Shown: piece by piece, positions 54,690 to 63,678 of the stretch
Numbering within the stretch: the stretch's first letter is position 1
Layout of the letters: every line of letters starts with the position of its first letter
Origin: Calditrichota bacterium
GTDB lineage: Bacteria; Zhuqueibacterota; Zhuqueibacteria; Thermofontimicrobiales; Thermofontimicrobiaceae
Length of the DNA: 64,000 nucleotides
NCBI GenBank assembly: GCA_013152715.1
Contig: JAADFU010000200.1
Span: forward strand, 1 to 64,000
Reading direction: 5' to 3'
Translations under genes and position numbers: made by a program
The notes under the pieces: model-generated
Database searches by the model: none
The model's input: the letters and a program-made list of their open reading frames with translations, nothing else
What the model was told of the DNA's origin: nothing

Positions 54690-54933
54690 AATCTTCATTT
54701 TTATCAGCAATTTTTAATTCCATCTTTTTTTGTCGAAGGGACAGGAATACACTTATTGGTATGACATGGCAATCGCGGATTATTTCAGCCCGGCATTGAA
54801 TCACAAGTCGAGGCAGGAATGTTATGTTCAATGTAGCGCTATGGTGTATCCTGACTTTGACCGGAAAAAAGTTTGAGACAAATTAAATCTGATAATTTAA
54901 ATTTGTAATTGCTTATTTGAAGGAGGAGCTCGT

Positions 54934-56238
54934 ATGTCCAGAAAAATATTGATCTTTGTGCTATTTTTGTTTTTATTGCCGGGATTTTTGGCAAAAGAGG
55001 CTTTTTCTCAGAAAAAAACAACTGCTCAAGATTCGACCCAACAAAAAATTCTGGAGTTAGAAAAAATCGTACAGCAATTGAAAGCCAGAATTGAAAAAAA
55101 AGAGCAGGAAAATGAACTGAAAAAACTCATGGAAGAAGCTTCGCAGCTCACGACCGTGAAAAATAAAGAAACTATCGGCATTGGTAAAAGATTCCACACT
55201 GGTGTGCGGCAGCAATCTGTCCTGAATCCCAACATCAGCGTCGGTGGTGATTTTTTCGGCAGCATCAGCACTTCAAAGTCTGATTTTATAAATAAACCGA
55301 GTGAAATTGCTTACGGCAATAATGGATTTTATCTGCGCGAGTTGCATTTGAGTCTGATTTCCCCGCTTGATCCGTTCACTCGCGGGAAAACGTTTCTTTC
55401 AATAAATAGTGAGGGAATTGAAGTAGAGGAAGCCTACATGGAGTGGCTCAACTTGCCGCTCAATATGAATTTGAAAATAGGAAAATTCAAAACCGAATTC
55501 GGCGGTCTCAACCGTTGGCACGATCATGCTTTGCCGCAATTCGACAGGCCAAAACCTCTGATCGATTTGTTCGGGAGAGAAGGCGTCTCCGGCTTTGGTT
55601 TGGCAGGAAATTTCTTGTTACCCAGATTGTTAGGCGCCGATGCCACAAGTTTTGATGCCGCACTTATCAGAGGCGGCAATGGTTTCAGCTTTACTGATAA
55701 TGGGAAATACAATTTGCTTTTCTCGGGTCATTTCAAAAACTATTACGACCTCAGCCGATCCACATATTTTGAGTTCACTTTGAGCGGTGTCACCGGAAAA
55801 AACGATCCCGCTGAAAAATACAGCAGCTACGTTGGTGATCTTGGACTGACATTGAAGTGGATTCCTGTTGGTAGGTCAAAATACCGCACTTTTGAATGGC
55901 GCACTGAATTGCTTTACAGTAAAAAAGAAACTGTTGGAGGCGATGTCACCAGTAAGGGGTTTTTTACTTCCCTGCAGAATAAATTGAATGCCAGTTGGTG
56001 GATTTCCGGGCGTTTTGATTATTCGGAACTGCCTTACGATCCCAGCCAAAAAGAGTGGACGGCTACGGCGTGCCTCGATTATTGGCAGAGCGAATTCGTT
56101 TATTACCGAATTCAATACCAGTATTCCAATCGCGATTTCACTAATGTGTTTGGCCTTGCCGGCCCATATCCCGACGAAAGTACGCTTACTTTTCACGTAA
56201 ATTGGGCGATGGGACCGCATAAGCATGAGAAATATTAG
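54934..56238 (+). CDS. Outer-membrane beta-barrel protein with N-terminal coiled coil
   Basis: A 434-residue protein with a signal peptide (cleaved near AFS-QKKT), a coiled coil of about 40 residues (ILELEKIVQQLKARIEKKE), and a beta-rich barrel with alternating aromatic residues. The layout resembles porins of the OprP/OprO or TolC-independent type, but no specific family is sure. AAGGAGGAG precedes the ATG. Being next to the ZnuA-like gene suggests metal entry through the outer membrane. The last residues (HKHEKY) are not the typical terminal Phe. Confidence 0.7.
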   Translation: MSRKILIFVLFLFLLPGFLAKEAFSQKKTTAQDSTQQKILELEKIVQQLKARIEKKEQENELKKLMEEASQLTTVKNKETIGIGKRFHTGVRQQSVLNPNISVGGDFFGSISTSKSDFINKPSEIAYGNNGFYLRELHLSLISPLDPFTRGKTFLSINSEGIEVEEAYMEWLNLPLNMNLKIGKFKTEFGGLNRWHDHALPQFDRPKPLIDLFGREGVSGFGLAGNFLLPRLLGADATSFDAALIRGGNGFSFTDNGKYNLLFSGHFKNYYDLSRSTYFEFTLSGVTGKNDPAEKYSSYVGDLGLTLKWIPVGRSKYRTFEWRTELLYSKKETVGGDVTSKGFFTSLQNKLNASWWISGRFDYSELPYDPSQKEWTATACLDYWQSEFVYYRIQYQYSNRDFTNVFGLAGPYPDESTLTFHVNWAMGPHKHEKY

Positions 56239-56336
56239 TTTGGCGTTCGTAGTTTTAGTTCAGAGTTTTCGTGATTAGGAAAAATATGCTAAAATCAGAA
56301 CGGTTGGATGAGTTCAAATAAAATAGGAGAAATAAA

Positions 56337-57413
56337 ATGAAAGTTAAAATAAGAGCTCTTTTTGTGATTTTATTATCTGTATTTTTATTGTCTTCGGCTA
56401 CTTTTGCGCAAAAGAGACATCAGCGCAGACAGGGTCAAAAAGTAAAACGCGAAAAGAAATTGAAAATCGTCGCTTCATTTTCGGATTATGCTTCCATTGC
56501 TAAAGAAATCGCCGGTGACAAAGCGGTCGTCGATTACATCGCTTCCGGAGAGGATGACCCCCATTTTGTGCCGCCGAAACCAAGCTATGCCATGAAACTG
56601 CGCGATGCAGATATGTGGATCACGACAGGAATGGATTTAGAAATTTGGTCAACGACGCTACTGGATAAAGCGCGGAATAAAAAAATCATGGACGGTGAGA
56701 TTGGCTTTGTCGCGGTGTCTGAGGGTTGCCATATCATTGATATCCCTGCTCACGCGGATCGTACCGAAGGAGACATTCATGCGTTGGGCAATCCTCACAT
56801 CAATACCGGCCCGCTGAATTGGCGCGTCATTGCGAGAAATATCACCATCGGCTTGCAAAAAGTGGATCCTGCTAATGCGGATTACTACATTGCAAATCGG
56901 GATAAATTCATTGACAAGGTGGATCGCACTTTGTTTGGCGATGAATTAGTGGACATGTTCGGCGGCGAAACACTGGCGAAATTGCTGGATAACGGCACGC
57001 TGTTCACCTTTCTGCAGAAAAATTACAAAGGCGAAAAATTGATCGACCATTTGGGCGGCTGGCTGAAAAAAGCGCTGCCTTTTCGTGGGAAAAAAATCAT
57101 TGCCTACCACAAAAATTGGGGATATTTTGCCAAAACATTCGGGCTGGAAATTGCCGGTTACATTGAACCCAAACCGGGAATACCGCCGTCGGCAAAACAT
57201 GTGCAGAAAATGATTAAGATGATCAAAGACCAGAATATCAGTTTAATGCTGGTGGCAAGTTATTTCGAGAAGAAAACTCCGCGCATGATCGAAAGCAAAA
57301 CCGGAATCAGGGCGCTTTTCATTCCCATGTTTGTTAATTGTATTCCTGCAGTGTCCGATAATTTCAAATTAGTGGATTACTGGATTGATCAAATCAACGC
57401 AAATATCAAATAA
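56337..57413 (+). CDS. Zinc/manganese ABC transporter binding protein, ZnuA-like
   Basis: A 358-residue periplasmic binding protein (cluster A-I). A signal peptide (cleaved near ATFA-QKRH) is followed by a short basic stretch and a two-lobe fold. Likely metal ligands are His76 in DDPHFVPP, His154 in GNPHINTGP and later residues near AYHKNWGYF. There is no long His-rich loop, which is frequent in ZnuA, so Mn or Fe are also possible. AGGAG precedes the ATG. The two permeases follow. Confidence 0.88.
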   Translation: MKVKIRALFVILLSVFLLSSATFAQKRHQRRQGQKVKREKKLKIVASFSDYASIAKEIAGDKAVVDYIASGEDDPHFVPPKPSYAMKLRDADMWITTGMDLEIWSTTLLDKARNKKIMDGEIGFVAVSEGCHIIDIPAHADRTEGDIHALGNPHINTGPLNWRVIARNITIGLQKVDPANADYYIANRDKFIDKVDRTLFGDELVDMFGGETLAKLLDNGTLFTFLQKNYKGEKLIDHLGGWLKKALPFRGKKIIAYHKNWGYFAKTFGLEIAGYIEPKPGIPPSAKHVQKMIKMIKDQNISLMLVASYFEKKTPRMIESKTGIRALFIPMFVNCIPAVSDNFKLVDYWIDQINANIK

Positions 57414-57425
57414 CGGGGAGCTGAA

Positions 57426-58256
57426 ATGATTGAAAATATTATTTTTCTCGCTGCACCGATTACCATCAGCGTGCTGCTGGCTGGAATTTTGAGCTATTTT
57501 GGCAATCATATTTTGACGCGGGGAATTATTTTCATCGACATTGCTTTGGCGCAAATTGCTGCCTTGGGAACGATGATCGGTTTGCTCGCCGGACTTGCGG
57601 AAGGTTCGACCGGGGTGGAACTTGTTTCTCTTATTTTTACGTTGATAGTGATCTCCATTTTTGCTTTGACAAAATTTGAAAAACAGGCGATTCCGCAGGA
57701 GGCGATTATTGGAATTATTTACGGCTTGGGGTTGGGACTTGCCATGTTATTGGCGGATAAAATTCCCGGCGGCTCAAATTATATCACGAAAACCATTACC
57801 GGAAATATTCTCTGGGTGACTTGGAGCGATGTGATTTCCTCGGCGATTTTAATTGCCATCGTCGCTGTCATTCATTTTATTTTTCGCAAACAGTTCATTG
57901 CCATTTCCGAATCAAAAGAAAATCTGCCCTTTTCCATCGGCAGAGTGCGCATTTACGAATTGATTTTTTACATCACTTTTGGCTTTGTGGTGGTAAAGGC
58001 AGTTCCCATCGCAGGAATTTTCTTGATTTTTGTACTTCTGATTGCGCCGACTGCCATTGCCACGCTGTTCACTCAAAAGTGGGTCAATCGATTCGCCTGG
58101 AGCTGGGTCATTGGGATTTTGGGCTCAATCATCGGCATTTATTTTTCTTATGATTTAAATATTTCCAATGGGCCTGCAATTGTGACTCTGCTGGGCGTTA
58201 CTGTGTTTGTTCTGGCATTTGTGAAAATTGCCATGGGGAAAGTGAAAGAGGCTTAA
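57426..58256 (+). CDS. Metal ABC transporter permease, ZnuB-like (first)
   Basis: A 276-residue membrane protein with about eight helices, starting MIENIIFLAAPITI and with the family motifs GIIFIDIALAQIAALG and KAVPIAGIFLIFVLLIAPTA. It starts 12 bases after the binding-protein gene. It is similar to the next permease and would pair with it as a heterodimer, as in TroCD or MntCD-type carriers. No ATPase gene lies in this locus. Confidence 0.9.
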   Translation: MIENIIFLAAPITISVLLAGILSYFGNHILTRGIIFIDIALAQIAALGTMIGLLAGLAEGSTGVELVSLIFTLIVISIFALTKFEKQAIPQEAIIGIIYGLGLGLAMLLADKIPGGSNYITKTITGNILWVTWSDVISSAILIAIVAVIHFIFRKQFIAISESKENLPFSIGRVRIYELIFYITFGFVVVKAVPIAGIFLIFVLLIAPTAIATLFTQKWVNRFAWSWVIGILGSIIGIYFSYDLNISNGPAIVTLLGVTVFVLAFVKIAMGKVKEA

Positions 58257-58300
58257 TGAAAATCTAAACCAAATTCACAACTGAAAAAATAGGAGCATTT

Positions 58301-59143
58301 ATGTTAACAGCAATTGAGTTCATGTTTGCCCCGTTTGTGGTTTGCCTGCTTCTAATTGGCATCAACATCTATTTTGGCATTCATGTTATCAAGAGAGAAA
58401 TTATTTTTATTGATATCGCTCTTGCGCAAATTGCTGCGTTGGGAGCAACGGTGGCGACAATCACCGGGTGGGCGCCGCACGCGCACGATCAGGTTTCTTT
58501 TGCGGGATATTTACTGAGTATCGCTTTTACGACGATGGCGGCGTTTGTGTTTGCGACGCTGAAAAGCAAGAAGTTGCCCATTCCGCTGGAATCTCTCATC
58601 GGAATTGCCTACGCGGTCGCGGCGACCGGCGCTGTGATTTTGCTGGACAAAGCTGCCGGCGGTGATGTGCACGTTCACGAAATGGTTGCGGGATCAATTT
58701 TGTGGGTGAAATGGTCACAGATTTTAGAGTTATTTCTTGTGTTCGGCGTCATTGGTCTGTTTCATCTCTTGTTCCGAGAAAAATTTCTCTCATTGACCGA
58801 TTCCTATCACAACGGGAAAAGCGGAAGTTATTCTTTCTGGTGGGATTTTCTGTTTTATGCGACATTCGGCATTGCCGTGGTGCATTCCGTGCGCGTGGGC
58901 GGAATTTTGACGGTGTTCGCTTTCCTCATCATCCCTGCCAGCATTTCGGCGCTGTTTTCACAAAAATGGCTGGCCAGAATTCTCATTGGCTGGGGCCTGG
59001 GAACTGTTGTGAGCGTTTTAGGCCTTTATTTGTCATGGGTATTGGACGTCCCAAGCTCGCCGACAGTAATTTTGTTTTTGGGCGTATTTTTGCTATTAGC
59101 GCTGCTGGCAAAATCACTGGGTATTGTAAAAAGACCTTCATGA
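58301..59143 (+). CDS. Metal ABC transporter permease, ZnuB-like (second)
   Basis: A 280-residue paralogue of the preceding permease, with EIIFIDIALAQIAALGATVA and HSVRVGGILTVFAFLIIPA. It has a His-containing loop near residue 60 (WAPHAHD) and another near 128 (DVHVHEM), which the first lacks. AGGAG stands before ATG 58301. A hairpin at 59144-59189 ends the operon. Confidence 0.9.
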   Translation: MLTAIEFMFAPFVVCLLLIGINIYFGIHVIKREIIFIDIALAQIAALGATVATITGWAPHAHDQVSFAGYLLSIAFTTMAAFVFATLKSKKLPIPLESLIGIAYAVAATGAVILLDKAAGGDVHVHEMVAGSILWVKWSQILELFLVFGVIGLFHLLFREKFLSLTDSYHNGKSGSYSFWWDFLFYATFGIAVVHSVRVGGILTVFAFLIIPASISALFSQKWLARILIGWGLGTVVSVLGLYLSWVLDVPSSPTVILFLGVFLLLALLAKSLGIVKRPS

Positions 59144-59189
59144 AGCATATAGGTGTACTTCAACCTCAAAGGTGGGGTACACCTATGCT
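59144..59189. terminator. Bidirectional hairpin between the permease genes and the secreted-protein genes
   Basis: AGCATATAGGTGTAC (59144-59158) pairs with GTACACCTATGCT (59177-59189) with a two-base bulge. It stands directly after the permease stop and overlaps the end of the small minus-strand frame at 59183. No long T-run is present on either side, so a factor-dependent or weak terminator is likely. Confidence 0.6.
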
Positions 59190-59338
59190 GTGATTTCCTC
59201 AAGCGTGTCTTCCAACAATATCAGAATTAGATAAGCTACAATTTTCAAATCATATTTTTTCGCCCAGTTGATCACTTTGATAAAAATATTCGCGATTTTG
59301 GCGGTGGTAAATTTTTCGCTGGACTTCGTCGGCTCCAC
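59183..59338 (-). CDS. Possible 51-residue small protein
   Basis: A GTG-initiated frame on the minus strand starts 15 bases after the stop of the large secreted protein, with GGA nine bases before it. The predicted peptide reads EPTKSSEKFTTAKIANIF, then a helical, amphipathic middle (KVINWAKKYDLKIVAYL) and an acidic end (LLEDTLEEITA). Its composition is protein-like. It could be the last gene of this operon or a leftover of a longer one. No family recognised. Confidence 0.4.
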   Translation of the reverse strand: MEPTKSSEKFTTAKIANIFIKVINWAKKYDLKIVAYLILILLEDTLEEITA

Positions 59339-59353
59339 TGACTAATTCCATCT

Positions 59354-61780
59354 TCAACGCAGAAACATCATTTTTTTTGAAAGAATAAAATCGCCTGCTT
59401 TTAATTGATAAACATAAATCCCGCTCGCAACATTTTCACTTTCTTGGTTTTTTCCATTCCAGTTAATTTGAAACGAACCTGCCGATTGATGCTTATCCAC
59501 CAGTGTGACAATCCGCTGCCCCTGCAAATTAAAAATAGCAATTTCAACATGGGAAGCTCGCGGAAGATGATATTCGATTGTTGTCTCCGGATTGAACGGA
59601 TTGGGATAGTTTTGTTGCAAAGAATAATCGGTTATAACCTTTTCATTAGAAATGGCTACTTTGGTTACCAGTGTTTTTCCAATTGGGGTTATTGGTATAA
59701 TGCTGCCATCCGAACTATTTGCCAGAACTCCGGCAAAATCAAATTCTACCTGGACACCGGTTGCTGCCTTAAATTTCAAAGATAACAAAATCCCGTGTCC
59801 GGAACTACTGCCGGATGTCTGATACATTGAGGCACTAATCTTACCATTAGCATCATCAGCCAAAACAGTTGCCTGACCTTCTGGCATAAAACTGCCTTGT
59901 TCATAACTTAAATAGTCAATATTAGCGGTGTTCGTGTAAGTCAATTCGAAAGACACGACTCTGAGGTCGGATACTTGGTCGCTGGCTGAACCTATGATGA
60001 CATCAATCCAGAATTCTTGACTGGTAGGATCATAATCCCTTTCTTCAAGATAAATCGGTGGATCGGCTAATGTGTTTTCTGCATCGGAAAGATTCAACCC
60101 TGTCATCCTACTGTGCGTTTTACCAAAATTTATAATGACGGCGTTAATATCAAATATGTTGACGATTCCGTCACCGTTACAATCGGCATAGGTAGCTGCC
60201 TGCGGATTCCATGACGGACACGGTTGATCAACCCATTGCATGGATGCGTTGGGTCTTGTTGGGCCTGTTTTTTCCCAATAAATAGCAACGATTGAATTGA
60301 TATCAAAAATCGAAACAACACCATCGTTATTGGCATCACCGGGCCAGACTGACAGACCTGCGCTAATTTCGGTGCAGACAGGTGCGGAAGGAGACAGAAC
60401 AATTGTTTCTCCGGTTGAGCTGTTTGCTTGAACCGCACCAATACTAAAACAGATTGTTTGACCTGGCGTTGCCGAGTCTAATACCTGGAATTTCAAACGA
60501 AGCACAGTACCGACACCCGAATTTCCCCCCGATGTTTTGTACACCGATGCGCTTATCTTTCCATTGGGATCGTCAGGAATCACGCTGGCTTGTGCGCCGG
60601 TGAGAAAAGAACCGATTTCATAAGTCAGGTAATCGACTATTGAAGTATTGGTGAAATCTAATTCCAATGAAATTATCTTTAAGTCTGTTACGGGATTTGC
60701 GTTATCCCCGACAATTATATCCACCCAGAATTCACTTCCGATGGTTTGAGTATTTGAAGTGTTGGGATAGATGGGTATACCAACACTTCCATCGCCAACT
60801 AAAATAGTCATATTGTCGAAATAAACATCGGCTGTTGAATTGCCAACATCAATATAGAAAATCGCTTCATTGTCGGTCGCTTCGTTCATTACAAAGGAAT
60901 ACGAATAAGTCTGCTTTGTTGTGCTCAAAGAGAATGATTGATAATCGTGATAACCCAGCCAGGGTCCGTTACCACCTCGTTTAATAGAAGGACTGATCTG
61001 GCGGGGACTTGCAGCGTAAGCCTCAAACGATACATCATATTGTTTACCGTTTTCGATCAACAAATCTGATTGTCCCAGTTGAATATGCCAGTCTTCAGAA
61101 CCACCGTTACTAATGGAAACATGATATTCACCATTTTCAACTGAACCAGTGGCAGAAGCTGACTCATGGACATATAACCACCAGCCATTATTGCCGTCTG
61201 AGAAATCTCCATTAACTAATAAATTTCCAGATGAAGCTTTACTTATGTTCACGGTTACATTTTGGCTGCCGCCATTAGAGGCAACTATTAGTGTCCCTGT
61301 GTCATCGTTTCCGCTCATTTGGCTACGATCCACTGTTACGGTCACAGTAGCATCATCGCTGCCACTAATGGGAGAGATGGAGGTAATCCACGGTTTATTT
61401 TGGCTTTGGGTTACCGTCCAGGTGAGTGTACCTGTACCGGTATTACTTATCTGAAAGGTTTTGCTGTCATCGGTTGTCCCAAAATCAAGCGTTGTCGGAG
61501 AAACGGAAAGTGTTGGATTAACAGATACTTCCCCCTCAGAAAAAAATCCTGATGATTCGCGATAGCTACTGCTAAGTGCTGCGCCTATTCCACCTGACTG
61601 AGCTACAGCATCGACCAATTGATAATTAGCTGATTGGGCAGGAGCGCCGCCCATATCAACAACATCCTTCTTTAGTGTGTAGTTGGCGCTGGATTGGCTT
61701 TGTGCAGTTCCCGCTTTTAAAAACAGAAATATAAACGGAAGGAGCACAATAAACGCCAGCCATTTTTTATGTTTCAGCAT
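59354..61780 (-). CDS. Secreted protein with cohesin-like, dockerin-like and type-9 sorting domains
   Basis: An 808-residue surface protein: signal peptide, a repeat-rich start, a BACON-like beta domain (about 90-180), a carbohydrate-binding-like module (about 185-328, LLVNGDFSDGNNGWW), a cohesin-like domain (about 335-472), a dockerin type I pair (GDANNDGVVSIFDINSIVAI at 481, DCNGDGIVNIFDINAVI at 533), a second cohesin-like domain (about 575-705) and a type A sorting domain (from NYPNPFNPETTIEYHL, about 724, to the C-terminus). Having both partners on one chain suggests assembly into surface complexes. GGGAGG precedes the start at 61780; the next upstream gene ends 14 bases before it. Confidence 0.87.
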   Translation of the reverse strand: MLKHKKWLAFIVLLPFIFLFLKAGTAQSQSSANYTLKKDVVDMGGAPAQSANYQLVDAVAQSGGIGAALSSSYRESSGFFSEGEVSVNPTLSVSPTTLDFGTTDDSKTFQISNTGTGTLTWTVTQSQNKPWITSISPISGSDDATVTVTVDRSQMSGNDDTGTLIVASNGGSQNVTVNISKASSGNLLVNGDFSDGNNGWWLYVHESASATGSVENGEYHVSISNGGSEDWHIQLGQSDLLIENGKQYDVSFEAYAASPRQISPSIKRGGNGPWLGYHDYQSFSLSTTKQTYSYSFVMNEATDNEAIFYIDVGNSTADVYFDNMTILVGDGSVGIPIYPNTSNTQTIGSEFWVDIIVGDNANPVTDLKIISLELDFTNTSIVDYLTYEIGSFLTGAQASVIPDDPNGKISASVYKTSGGNSGVGTVLRLKFQVLDSATPGQTICFSIGAVQANSSTGETIVLSPSAPVCTEISAGLSVWPGDANNDGVVSIFDINSIVAIYWEKTGPTRPNASMQWVDQPCPSWNPQAATYADCNGDGIVNIFDINAVIINFGKTHSRMTGLNLSDAENTLADPPIYLEERDYDPTSQEFWIDVIIGSASDQVSDLRVVSFELTYTNTANIDYLSYEQGSFMPEGQATVLADDANGKISASMYQTSGSSSGHGILLSLKFKAATGVQVEFDFAGVLANSSDGSIIPITPIGKTLVTKVAISNEKVITDYSLQQNYPNPFNPETTIEYHLPRASHVEIAIFNLQGQRIVTLVDKHQSAGSFQINWNGKNQESENVASGIYVYQLKAGDFILSKKMMFLR

Positions 61781-61794
61781 TGTGAACCTCCCTT

Positions 61795-63612
61795 TTAATC
61801 ATTTTTGTTTATTTGATTTTGTAAAGCTTCAATCATTTTCTGCTGCTGTTTGATGGCTTCAATTAACACAGGAATAATTTCATTGTAAGCCACTCCCTTT
61901 TCGCCATTCTCGTCTGTTTTAACCATTTCTGGAAAGACCTTTTCAAGTTCCTGGGAGATGACGCCAAAATGTTTTCCTTCGGGAAGCTCTCTATCTTTAT
62001 ACTCCAAAGTTTTCCAGTTATAACTTACTCCTTTTATATTTAATAATTTTTTCAAAGGATTTTTAATATCAGCGATATTTTTTTTAAGTTTGATGTCTGA
62101 TGAGTAATAACCACCTGTTGCGTACACCGATCCATGCACATAAAGTGCATACGTTGCGCTTGTGCCAGTACCATTGATTACAGCATGATCTTTGACTATG
62201 AGATCATCATCACAACTGAGATCGTCACCAGCAACGACATCAGCATCAGCATAGACATCAACAAGTCCATGAACCATCCGTCCTTGTACAAAGTCATCAG
62301 CAATCACATCATTTGATGCAACGACGCAATCGCTTCCATAAGATGATGACGGCGAACCAGCAATGACGCAATCGGCTGCTTTCACATCGTTATTCGCAAA
62401 AATCGACCCGGATACTGGCGACCAAATACCGCTACCCACCTTAAGTGAATTCATTTGTATGTTGGCGGATGAAGATATATCACTACCGGTTATGGTGCCA
62501 TTGGTTATCATACTGGTGGTGATGCTATTGTTTTGTCCTTCGTTAACATAGCGGCCGTCGGTGTAGGATGTTTTTAAGGCGACATTATTGGAATTGACAG
62601 TAATTCCTGTTCCAGCTCCCACATTCACAGTCACATCACCTGATGTTCCTCCGCCCGTTAAACCGCTGCCGGCATTAACAGCGGTAATGTCTCCTCCACC
62701 GCCAGAGGCAGAAATGGTAATTTTGTTTTGTGAATCGTTAGGATTAATTGAGATTCCTGAGCCAGCGACAAGATCAATATTCCCGCCATCGTTTTTAACG
62801 CCATCAATACTGCTCACAAAATCTGGAGTGATTTTAGCGGCGGTAACAGCATTACTCTGAATCATAGAGCTGCTAACACTGTTGCTTTGTCCTTCGTTCA
62901 CGTAACGTCCGTCGGTGTAAGAAGTCTTTAATGCCACATCATTGGAATTGACTGTAATACCGGTCCCAGCGCCGACATCCAATTTTGCATCACCGGATTC
63001 AGCTCCACCGGTCAAGCCATTTCCTGCTTCAACTTTTGTGATGTCACCACCGCCGGCACCTCCGGATGATGATATAGTAATTTTATTCCCTGCAGCGTTT
63101 GGTGTAATGTTAACGTTACTTCCGGCGACAAGGTCAATATTACCGCTGCTATTGGGAACAACATTATTCAATTTTTGTAAGAAAGCCGAGGCATCTTTGC
63201 CGCCCAATTTATCAGCTTCGTAAGCACGGAAACTGTTGCCCACGCTGACTAATTTTTTGCGCGGTGTCATTTCCGCATCAGTTCCGACTTTGATACCAAG
63301 ATATCTGATACTGCCATTGAAGACCGTATTGGGAATTTCTTTATTGGCACCCAGGTAGTCAGGATCACCAAGCAAAATGTTAAATCTGCCTGCCGTGACA
63401 TCCACTTTATAAGTTGCTTGCCATAAAAAAGAAGTTGTTGTTTCTGAACTGTAAATTGAAAAAGTTATCTCAAGAGGGGTACTCGTGGTAATCGGAGCTC
63501 CTGTGTTATCTGTTAGATAGCCTTGATAATTAATCTTTTGGGGAATGGTAGCATACGCCACAAAAGCTAAAAATAGAAAAAGCAGCACGGACAAAAATGA
63601 TTTTTTTAACAT
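61795..63612 (-). CDS. Secreted fibre-like protein with C-terminal S74 chaperone domain
   Basis: A 605-residue protein with a signal peptide (MLKKSFLSVLLFLFLAFVAYA), a beta domain (about 25-120), two repeats of about 94 residues (157-251 and 277-369; GNIDLVAGS ... SYTDGRYVNEG) and a C-terminal intramolecular chaperone of the peptidase S74 type (about 504-605: SSDIKLKKNI, FGVISQELEKVFPEMV, YNEIIPVLIEAIKQQ). S74 domains trimerise fibre proteins such as phage tail spikes and are often removed autocatalytically. No phage genes surround it, so it is more likely a cellular surface fibre. AAAGGAG precedes the start. Confidence 0.85.
   Translation of the reverse strand: MLKKSFLSVLLFLFLAFVAYATIPQKINYQGYLTDNTGAPITTSTPLEITFSIYSSETTTSFLWQATYKVDVTAGRFNILLGDPDYLGANKEIPNTVFNGSIRYLGIKVGTDAEMTPRKKLVSVGNSFRAYEADKLGGKDASAFLQKLNNVVPNSSGNIDLVAGSNVNITPNAAGNKITISSSGGAGGGDITKVEAGNGLTGGAESGDAKLDVGAGTGITVNSNDVALKTSYTDGRYVNEGQSNSVSSSMIQSNAVTAAKITPDFVSSIDGVKNDGGNIDLVAGSGISINPNDSQNKITISASGGGGDITAVNAGSGLTGGGTSGDVTVNVGAGTGITVNSNNVALKTSYTDGRYVNEGQNNSITTSMITNGTITGSDISSSANIQMNSLKVGSGIWSPVSGSIFANNDVKAADCVIAGSPSSSYGSDCVVASNDVIADDFVQGRMVHGLVDVYADADVVAGDDLSCDDDLIVKDHAVINGTGTSATYALYVHGSVYATGGYYSSDIKLKKNIADIKNPLKKLLNIKGVSYNWKTLEYKDRELPEGKHFGVISQELEKVFPEMVKTDENGEKGVAYNEIIPVLIEAIKQQQKMIEALQNQINKND
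62506..63144 (-). repeat. Two in-frame ~280-base direct repeats within the S74 fibre gene
   Basis: Bases 62506-62784 and 62860-63144 code for the homologous segments 277-369 and 157-251. Both end in VALKTSYTDGRYVNEGQ and share GAGTGITVNSN. DNA identity is partial but clear, so the duplication is not very recent. Confidence 0.8.
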
Positions 63613-63678
63613 GACTTTTCTCCTTTTGATAATTAAATCTATTGAGTTAATTAGGAAATAACCGTTAGTTATAGGGCA

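Noticed and set aside
54766-54876. 36-residue frame starting MAIADYFSPALNHKS between the His-rich protein and the outer-membrane protein
   Set aside because: Protein-like composition, but no ribosome-binding site, no family, and it may be chance in an intergenic region.
61795-63612. Prophage, suggested by the S74 tail-fibre domain
   Set aside because: The protein has a signal peptide and neighbours with type-9 sorting domains; no capsid, terminase, integrase or lysis genes are seen.
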